Source: a virus
DNA: 21,098 nucleotides
Direction: 5' to 3' (one strand)
Virus record (IMG/VR): IMGVR_UViG_3300025122_000199
Coordinates: 1-21,098 of that record
Both the position numbers and the translations under genes were made by a program. Below the pieces are notes generated by a model. It saw nothing but the letters and a program-made list of their open reading frames with translations, was not told where the DNA came from and made no database searches. This document shows, one piece after another, positions 1 through 4,501 of the stretch. Every line of letters starts with the position of its first letter. The first letter of the stretch is position 1.

Positions 1-2
1 GA

Positions 3-83
3 AGACAAGATTATAACTACTTTAAGAAAAGCGTAAAGATAAAGTTATTAACCATACCGAGGCTACAGGCAGAAAGATATTAA
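3..83 (+). CDS. 3' end of a truncated gene (product unknown)
   Basis: A reading frame open from the left edge encodes 26 residues ending in PRLQAERY and stops at TAA 81-83. It is basic and resembles the tail of a real protein, and it would sit 21 nt upstream of the next start, in keeping with the tight packing here. A second frame (1-36) is also open from the edge but stops sooner. The product cannot be identified from so little sequence. Confidence 0.4.
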   Translation, partial: RQDYNYFKKSVKIKLLTIPRLQAERY

Positions 84-104
84 CAATAAGAGAAAGGAAC
101 AGAT

Positions 105-245
105 ATGAGATGGACAGATGAGTTAGTGAGGGAGTTTGTTAAGGTGGCTACATCGGGATCATATGGAGTTTATGATGACTGCTACACCCTTGACGCGAAG
201 ATGAAGAGATTCAAGAAACTAAAGAGAAAGGAAAGATATGGATAA
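105..245 (+). CDS. Small basic hypothetical protein, 46 aa
   Basis: The ATG at 105 follows a good SD (GAGAAAGGA, about 6 nt upstream). The product starts MRWTDELVREFVKVATSGSY and ends in a Lys/Arg-rich segment (KMKRFKKLKRKERYG). There is no recognisable domain; the basic C-terminus could bind nucleic acid, but that is a guess. Its end overlaps the next start by 8 nt and contains that gene's SD (GAAAG), which suggests translational coupling. Confidence 0.6.
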   Translation: MRWTDELVREFVKVATSGSYGVYDDCYTLDAKMKRFKKLKRKERYG

Positions 246-390
246 GGACTACGACTTCTTTGATTGGGACATCCATGATGATAAGGAAGGCAAGTGTGAA
301 TACTGTAATGGGCGGGGATATATGTATGTGGAACAGGGTTCATCCCTAACATACCCCTGCACAGACTGTGAGCAACTGGAAGGAGAATAG
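238..390 (+). CDS. Small zinc-ribbon-like protein, 50 aa
   Basis: The ORF begins at ATG 238, overlaps the previous gene by 8 nt and ends 9 nt before the next start. The N-terminus is acidic and aromatic (MDKDYDFFDWDIHDD). Two cysteine pairs follow: CEYCNGRGY at about residues 20-28 and CTDC at about 41-44. The CxxC-NGRGY signature is that of DnaJ-type zinc knuckles, so one bound Zn ion is likely. Tiny phage proteins of this type usually have no assigned function. Confidence 0.65.
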   Translation: MDKDYDFFDWDIHDDKEGKCEYCNGRGYMYVEQGSSLTYPCTDCEQLEGE

Positions 391-399
391 AAAGGACAT

Positions 400-1059
400 A
401 TGAAAACTGTGAAAGGATCAGCTATTTTCTATGAGAATAGCAGGATGAGAGCGGTTATTACTAGTCTGGATAGACCGTCCGATAACATCAAGACAGGCAG
501 AATGGGTCAAACATTCATGCTCAAGAAACAATACCCTGCCCGTGATGTAAAAGGTGCAGGATGTAAAGGGTGTCCGGTATGGGATGAGTGCTACGTCAAT
601 TGGGGGCAAGCTCCCGCTGCCGTACACCGCACAGCTAAGGCAGATAGGTACGCCTTTATGGGAGATAAGGAGAAGGAAAGGCTAACCCAAATACCTCTGC
701 GCGTAGGCTCGGCAGGTGAACCCACCTCTGTGCCTTATAAGGTATGGAAGAGACTACTTGCACTGGCCCCGAATTGGACAGGCTACACCCACAAGTGGAG
801 ACTGCCCAAGTTCCAGAACTTTAAAGAGTTCTGTATGGCAAGCGTACACTCAGTTGAGGAGGCGCGTGAGGCTCAGGCTATGGGCTGGCGTACGTTCAGG
901 GCTGGCGGCATTGATGAACCATCAAAGGGTGAAATAGAATGCCCCAACTCCACCAAAGGAATACAGTGTGCTGACTGCGCTCTATGCAAAGGGTCAGCTA
1001 TCAAAGCTAAATCAATCTACATCAAGGGTCACGGCCCGTGGTGGAAGAAATCTCGGTGA
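400..1059 (+). CDS. Conserved cysteine-rich phage protein of unknown function, 219 aa
   Basis: The start ATG 400 follows SD GAAAGGA. I recognise a pattern common in tailed phages: a Leu-Asp-Arg-Pro-Ser segment followed by KTGRMGQTF (residues 23-39), a cysteine cluster C-x2-C-x5-CYVNWGQAP (residues 55-72), RVGSAGEP and PYKVW (101-116), WTGYTHKWR (126-134), MASV..AREAQAMGWRTFR (146-167), and a C-terminal cluster C181, C190, C193, C196. Seven ordered cysteines suggest metal or Fe-S binding. I believe this is a phage DUF family (possibly DUF7227) with no established activity. It is the first gene of the run down to the terminator at 2553. Confidence 0.8.
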   Translation: MKTVKGSAIFYENSRMRAVITSLDRPSDNIKTGRMGQTFMLKKQYPARDVKGAGCKGCPVWDECYVNWGQAPAAVHRTAKADRYAFMGDKEKERLTQIPLRVGSAGEPTSVPYKVWKRLLALAPNWTGYTHKWRLPKFQNFKEFCMASVHSVEEAREAQAMGWRTFRAGGIDEPSKGEIECPNSTKGIQCADCALCKGSAIKAKSIYIKGHGPWWKKSR

Positions 1060-1082
1060 GTAAAATCACCATCAACACAACA

Positions 1083-1103
1083 AAGGTTGACGATGTCAAC
1101 CTT
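1083..1103 (+). promoter_or_regulatory. Perfect inverted repeat (9-bp arms, 3-nt loop) upstream of the DUF932-like gene
   Basis: AAGGTTGAC, loop GAT, then GTCAACCTT. It lies in the 64-nt gap between two genes and is followed by AACAAACG rather than a T tract, so it is a poor intrinsic terminator. It could be an operator or an mRNA hairpin about 20 nt before the start codon. No other copy was seen in the window. Confidence 0.5.
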
Positions 1104-1123
1104 AACAAACGAAAGGAAGTATC

Positions 1124-1972
1124 ATGGGATTAATGATACATTGTGATGCGGAGCTGAAGGATGAGAGTTTCATCCAATCACTGCCAGCTCCATCAAGAAA
1201 GACAGACACCCATGTGCCCATCGAGCATAGCTGGTTTATCAACAAGATAAAAGGCGACCTCGATACACGGGGGATAAGGTATGGCAGCGGAGAGTATGCC
1301 GTCACACCGGATAATGAGCGGATGTTTGGACTACTGGAGTTACAGGAGTTCAGCGTTCCATCCATTGACGCTCGCTGTGAGCTGTTCAAGGACACCGAAC
1401 TCAGCACTGAACAACGACACCATCTGCTTGTTAGAATGGTGGAGTATGGAGCGTTGCCCGCAACGCAGATGATCGACGTTGAGAAGGAGCATAACCGTAA
1501 CCATCACAATGATGATGAGCTGCTGAGAGATCAGCATAGCTATGGTCATAATGCATGGCGGCTACTCCAAGCCTACACCCACCAGCTACAGCGTGGTGGT
1601 AAGTTCCGCTCAGATAATGCGCGGATAGAAGCCATAAGCCGCAGGACTCAACTGGCTAACAATATGCTCCAAAGGTTCTGTGATCCCGATGGGGCTAAGA
1701 TGCAGCAATACATGAACGAACCGGAACTATTCAGTGACGGCTATTCAGTCAGCAAATCCTATCGGTATGTGATGGGGATGCGGAATAGTAATGACATGAA
1801 GTTCCCCGCTGGGCTGGTCTTAGGCATAGCCCCGTTCGTATGCGATAACCTCTGCTTCAGTGGAGAGGTTAAGGTAACCCGCAAACACACCATCAACATC
1901 AAGAGAGACTTGCCAATGCTTATCACTGATAAGATGGACACCCTCTTGACCAAGGGGATCGTGGCTGGATGA
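1124..1972 (+). CDS. DUF932-like phage/plasmid protein with rearranged block order, 282 aa
   Basis: The ATG 1124 follows SD GAAAGGAAG. Three blocks match what I remember of the DUF932-like phage family. The N-terminal block (residues about 21-72) has TDTHVPIEHSWFINKI and FGLLEL. A block typical of the family's C-terminus (about 79-186) has HHLLVRMVEYGALP, NAWRLLQAYTHQL and SRRTQL. The family's central signature (about 215-266) reads MGMRNSNDMKFPAGLVLG, FVCDNLCFSGEV, RKHT and RDLP. In usual members the FVCDNL block precedes the AWRL/RRTQ block; here it comes last. The frame is open throughout, so this does not look like decay. Function of the family is unknown; members are common on phages and plasmids. 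Confidence 0.75.
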   Translation: MGLMIHCDAELKDESFIQSLPAPSRKTDTHVPIEHSWFINKIKGDLDTRGIRYGSGEYAVTPDNERMFGLLELQEFSVPSIDARCELFKDTELSTEQRHHLLVRMVEYGALPATQMIDVEKEHNRNHHNDDELLRDQHSYGHNAWRLLQAYTHQLQRGGKFRSDNARIEAISRRTQLANNMLQRFCDPDGAKMQQYMNEPELFSDGYSVSKSYRYVMGMRNSNDMKFPAGLVLGIAPFVCDNLCFSGEVKVTRKHTINIKRDLPMLITDKMDTLLTKGIVAG

Positions 1973-2337
1973 TGAGTAACCTATATCAAGACCCTTACCG
2001 TGAAGGCACAAGGGAAAAGAAGGGCCGCTTGCAGGTCATGCGGCACAAGTATGGTGACTTTGAAATATGGGAAACCATACCCAACACACTACCCGATGGC
2101 AGGGTAATGAGAATCATAGGTGAACACATTGAACTCGACGATGGAACCTATGTGGTGGTAGACGTTACAGAGTCATGCGCGTTATGTGAATCAACGACCA
2201 AAAAGACCGTCCAATATACTACGGATGGAGGGAAGGAAGTTAAATACACCGCTACAAGGAAAGGTCATATTCGTGTCAGCAATTATAGAGAGCCAAAACC
2301 TAAGCGACGAAGAGCAAACAGCAAAGGAGTTCTGTGA
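1969..2337 (+). CDS. Hypothetical protein, 122 aa, basic C-terminus
   Basis: It overlaps the preceding stop by 4 nt (ATGA); a second ATG at 1972 is an alternative start. The protein has a likely beta-rich middle (GDFEIWETIP, DGRVMRIIGEHIELDDGTYVVVDV), a lone CALC pair at about residues 70-73, and a strongly basic tail (REPKPKRRRANSKG). I do not recognise a family. Position suggests it is co-expressed with the DUF932-like protein. Confidence 0.65.
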   Translation: MMSNLYQDPYREGTREKKGRLQVMRHKYGDFEIWETIPNTLPDGRVMRIIGEHIELDDGTYVVVDVTESCALCESTTKKTVQYTTDGGKEVKYTATRKGHIRVSNYREPKPKRRRANSKGVL

Positions 2338-2530
2338 AGACTTGCGCTCACTTACTGCTGTAACAGAAGTTAGAGGATGCAGCTATAAAAGAATGGGACA
2401 AGCAATGATTGGCTGCGGAATACAGAGCCTAAAAGAAGGATGCGATGATTCTGAAGAAGCCTTGGGACTTGCACGGCAAATGCTTGAGGCTTGGACAGAC
2501 CTCATTGAATCAGAAGACATAGCGGAGTAG
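2273..2530 (+). CDS. Small hypothetical protein, about 85 aa (GTG start proposed)
   Basis: The frame is open from 2186, but I place the start at GTG 2273 because AAGGAAAGG ends 8 nt upstream, an ideal SD. It overlaps the previous gene by 65 nt in another frame. The product is acidic and mostly helical (SDEEQTAKEFCEDLRSL, EEALGLARQMLEAWTDLIE) with two cysteines near GCGIQSLKEGC. No family was recognised. It is the last gene before the strong terminator at 2553. Confidence 0.6.
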   Translation: MSAIIESQNLSDEEQTAKEFCEDLRSLTAVTEVRGCSYKRMGQAMIGCGIQSLKEGCDDSEEALGLARQMLEAWTDLIESEDIAE

Positions 2531-2552
2531 TTGTCCTTTCGACTCCGCGCTC

Positions 2553-2597
2553 AAGCGGGGGTGGGTTCTTGTCCTTTCTGCCCCATCCCCGCTTTTT
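2553..2597 (+). terminator. Rho-independent terminator
   Basis: AAGCGGGGGTGGG pairs with CCCATCCCCGCTT, giving a GC-rich stem of about 13 bp with one G-U pair and a loop of about 15 nt, followed by TTTTTAAT. It closes the first + strand transcription unit 23 nt after the stop codon. The flank and loop carry two direct copies of TTGTCCTTTC (2531-2540 and 2569-2578). Confidence 0.85.
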
Positions 2598-2600
2598 AAT

Positions 2601-2618
2601 AAGTTGCCGCGATAACTT
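2601..2618. promoter_or_regulatory. Imperfect 18-bp palindrome, candidate operator
   Basis: AAGTTGCCGCGATAACTT matches its reverse complement at 14 of 18 positions, with 5-bp perfect outer arms and a CGCG core. It lies 9 bp upstream of the -35 box of the next promoter, which suits an upstream regulator site. Confidence 0.4.
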
Positions 2619-2626
2619 AAACACCC

Positions 2627-2663
2627 TTGACAGATAGCCCTGCTGCTGTCATACTAGCTATCT
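2627..2663 (+). promoter_or_regulatory. Sigma70-type promoter with overlapping 7-bp inverted repeat
   Basis: A perfect TTGACA (2627-2632), a 17-bp spacer and CATACT (2650-2655, 4 of 6 match to TATAAT) form the best promoter seen here. AGATAGC (2632-2638) and GCTATCT (2657-2663) are perfect inverted arms that bracket the spacer, -10 box and expected transcription start. A repressor bound there would block polymerase, and the adjacent RHH protein is the obvious candidate. Confidence 0.75.
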
Positions 2664-2664
2664 C

Positions 2665-2880
2665 ATGGAGGAAGGAACTTTAGACGACAGTGCCGCAGTA
2701 GTCACAAAGATTAACCCCGACAAGATCAAGCCAACCGATGTAAAGCGTTGTCTTGGTGTGCGGATCAGCGAAGGTCATCACGAAAAGTTGACCATGCTGG
2801 TGAGGGAAACTGGAAGATCACGGAGGGATATTTTGGAGATGTTAATTGATATGGCTAAGGTCGGACAGTACTCAGAATAA
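2665..2880 (+). CDS. Ribbon-helix-helix DNA-binding protein (CopG/Arc-like), 71 aa
   Basis: Residues about 27-64 fit an RHH domain: a short strand (CLGVRIS), helix A (GHHEKLTMLVRETG) and helix B (RRDILEMLIDMA), preceded by a flexible acidic N-terminus. Such proteins are dimeric repressors that insert a beta ribbon into the DNA major groove. The ATG is only 10 nt past the -10 box, so the mRNA would be leaderless or nearly so; the purine run GGAGGAAGGA lies inside the coding sequence. Probably autoregulatory through the inverted repeat overlapping its promoter. Confidence 0.75.
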   Translation: MEEGTLDDSAAVVTKINPDKIKPTDVKRCLGVRISEGHHEKLTMLVRETGRSRRDILEMLIDMAKVGQYSE

Positions 2881-2960
2881 ACTTGGAGGGGAGCACCGCT
2901 TTTCTGAGGGCATCTCCTGCCCCACCTCCTTTGCGGTGTGAACCTCCTTATCTTAAACAG
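2881..2960 (+). other. Leader between RHH and resolvase genes with anti-SD-like sequences
   Basis: No separate gene is supported, although a TTG at 2883 would extend the resolvase frame by 26 proline-rich residues. The segment carries a purine run (GGAGGGG, 2886-2892), arms CACCGC/GCGGTG (2895-2900 and 2933-2938) and two pyrimidine runs, CACCTCCTT and ACCTCCTTA. These last two resemble the 3' end of 16S rRNA. The purine and pyrimidine runs could pair, hinting at an attenuator or masked initiation site. Confidence 0.35.
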
Positions 2961-3332
2961 ATGAACAGCAGAGAGAAAGGAAAACGTGGAGAGAGATTGT
3001 GGAGAGATCAGCTAAAGTCTGCTGGCTACCCCAATTCAAGGAGGGGTCAGCAGTTCAGCGGCGATGAATCCGCACCAGACGTTATCTGTGAAGACCTGCC
3101 CCACCTACACTTTGAAGTGAAATATACGCAGAGGCCAAACATAGAGGCTGCACTCATACAAGCCAAAGACGATTGCGGTGAGAAGCTACCAGTTGTAGCA
3201 AGCTATCGTACCGGAGGTAAACTGAAGGAGTGGGTCGTATCAATGACAGCCGAAGCGTACTTTAAACTGATAGAACAATGCCAAATAAAGAATCAGAACA
3301 CATCGGAACTGTGCTCGCAAGAGCGCAGTTGA
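2961..3332 (+). CDS. Phage Holliday-junction-resolvase-like PD-(D/E)XK nuclease, 123 aa
   Basis: From ATG 2961 the protein begins MNSREKGKRGERLWRDQL and continues SRRGQQFSGDESAPDVI and HLHFEVKYTQRPNI. This is the arrangement of small phage resolvases, with likely catalytic E11, D40 and E52-x-K54. The GQQFSG segment and the following NIEAALIQA helix are typical. The role would be resolving branched DNA during replication or recombination. The ATG lacks a clear SD; a TTG at 2883 in frame is less likely because the family normally starts near the ExGxRGE helix. The 3' end overlaps the ERF gene by 55 nt, which suggests coupled expression of annealing protein and nuclease. Confidence 0.8.
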   Translation: MNSREKGKRGERLWRDQLKSAGYPNSRRGQQFSGDESAPDVICEDLPHLHFEVKYTQRPNIEAALIQAKDDCGEKLPVVASYRTGGKLKEWVVSMTAEAYFKLIEQCQIKNQNTSELCSQERS

Positions 3333-3838
3333 ATATCAAGACAGCCCCGTGTTCGGGGACTAACCCGCACTTCGGAAGTACTTATGCAATGCTTAAGGAC
3401 TTCATTAGATCGTGCAGGGAGGTCTTGAACAACGAAGGAATAGTAGTCCACTTTGAGAGTGGGTTCTCACAGGAGAGGACGGAAGCTAAGGTGAATGAGG
3501 AGGGGGATGTCATAGGCAAAACCCACTACCCTCGTCAAGACTTCCTCACCCTCAAGCTCATCTTTGGGGATCAAGCCTTGGCCAGCACGGTTGCCTTGAT
3601 CTGCACTAAGGATGATATGCAGTCACGCAAGTCAGCGCAAACCTACGGGATGAGAGCACTTCTTGAGAGTGCTTTATGTATCGACTCTGAAGAAATGGAC
3701 GATGATGGCAACGCTGCTGTCGGCGAAGAGAAGATGAAAGCAAAGACCAGCAAGCGTTCCAACTATAACCCAAACCAACCCGTCAAGTCGCGCAGCGAAG
3801 CAGTTGAAGCTAACGCAGACTTCTTGGCTAAAGGATAA
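3278..3838 (+). CDS. erf: ERF-family single-strand annealing protein, 186 aa
   Basis: The ERF hallmarks are present: an N-terminal helix with ARAQLNIKTA, then NPHFGSTYAMLKDF (residues 29-42), and a central SAQTYGMRALLESALCID (119-136) matching the family's SYxxRYxL..L region. The C-terminus (about 137-186) is a lysine- and acid-rich linker, probably disordered, as in other ERF proteins. ERF proteins anneal complementary ssDNA and promote circularisation and recombination of phage genomes. The start at 3278 overlaps the resolvase gene and lacks a strong SD, so translation is probably coupled. Confidence 0.85.
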   Translation: MPNKESEHIGTVLARAQLNIKTAPCSGTNPHFGSTYAMLKDFIRSCREVLNNEGIVVHFESGFSQERTEAKVNEEGDVIGKTHYPRQDFLTLKLIFGDQALASTVALICTKDDMQSRKSAQTYGMRALLESALCIDSEEMDDDGNAAVGEEKMKAKTSKRSNYNPNQPVKSRSEAVEANADFLAKG

Positions 3839-3859
3839 AACCAAAAGAAAGGTAAGCTA

Positions 3860-4456
3860 ATGAACATGAAAGTAGTTGATGTTGCGATCAAGGGATTAAC
3901 CCCACTGATGCAACACAGATTCAGCGAGAACGCTGAAGTAGAAGGGAAGAAGACAACCCGCACTGTAGTAAGAGTGGCGGAAACACCACGAGAAGAAGCC
4001 GATAAGGTTTGTTATCGGAACAAGGAGGGAGAGTATTATATGCCCTCAACCTGCATCCACCGGATGCTCATAGAGGCTGGCAGCAATCACAAGCTGAAAG
4101 GCTCACGCAAGTCGGCAAAGTATGTCGTGTCTGGAGCAGTCCAGATGACATCAGACACACTTGTTGTACGCAACGGTGATGGAGTAACCCCCGCAAAGGA
4201 CTACGAGGTGGACAGCCGCCCTGTTGTTATTCCAAGCACGAAGGGTAGGATCATGCGGCATCGTCCGCGCTTTGACCAGTGGTCAATGCAGTTCTCCATT
4301 CGCATCAACGAGGACTTGTTGCCAGAAGACTTTGTACACCAGCTTCTTGATGAAGGTGGTTTGCAGGGTGGCATAGGTGACTTCCGTCCACAGAAGTTCG
4401 GGCCGTATGGCACGTTCCTCGTGACTGAGTGGAAGGACGGTAAGCCTGTTAGTTAA
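3860..4456 (+). CDS. Conserved phage protein with RAMP-like glycine-rich loop, 198 aa
   Basis: The start at 3860 has SD GAAAGG; a second Met is at codon 3. The N-terminus (VDVAIKGLTPLMQHRF, residues 6-21), the middle (YMPSTCIHRMLIEAG, 60-74; DSRPVV and RHRPRF, 118-138) and the C-terminus (GGLQGGIGDFRPQKFGPYGTF, 166-186) fit a conserved phage family that I remember next to recombination genes. The GG-x-GG-x-G...G-x-x-G segment resembles the glycine-rich loop of RAMP/Cas7-type RRM folds, which suggests RNA or ssDNA binding. That is inference; no catalytic residues are evident. It is the last gene before the pentamer array. Confidence 0.6.
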   Translation: MNMKVVDVAIKGLTPLMQHRFSENAEVEGKKTTRTVVRVAETPREEADKVCYRNKEGEYYMPSTCIHRMLIEAGSNHKLKGSRKSAKYVVSGAVQMTSDTLVVRNGDGVTPAKDYEVDSRPVVIPSTKGRIMRHRPRFDQWSMQFSIRINEDLLPEDFVHQLLDEGGLQGGIGDFRPQKFGPYGTFLVTEWKDGKPVS

Positions 4457-4463
4457 TGAATCA

Positions 4464-4495
4464 CCTCTGCCCATCAGTCAAATGGTGGGCGGAGG
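4464..4495 (+). terminator. Strong hairpin directly before the pentamer array (weak terminator or boundary structure)
   Basis: CCTCTGCCCATCA pairs with TGGTGGGCGGAGG, a 13-bp stem with two G-U pairs and a 6-nt loop. It begins 8 nt after the upstream stop codon and ends 7 nt before the first GGTNN pentamer. The following ATTTCC is only weakly U-rich, so termination may be partial; it may instead cap the 3' end of the upstream mRNA or the 5' end of an array transcript. Confidence 0.55.
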
Positions 4496-4501
4496 ATTTC
4501 C

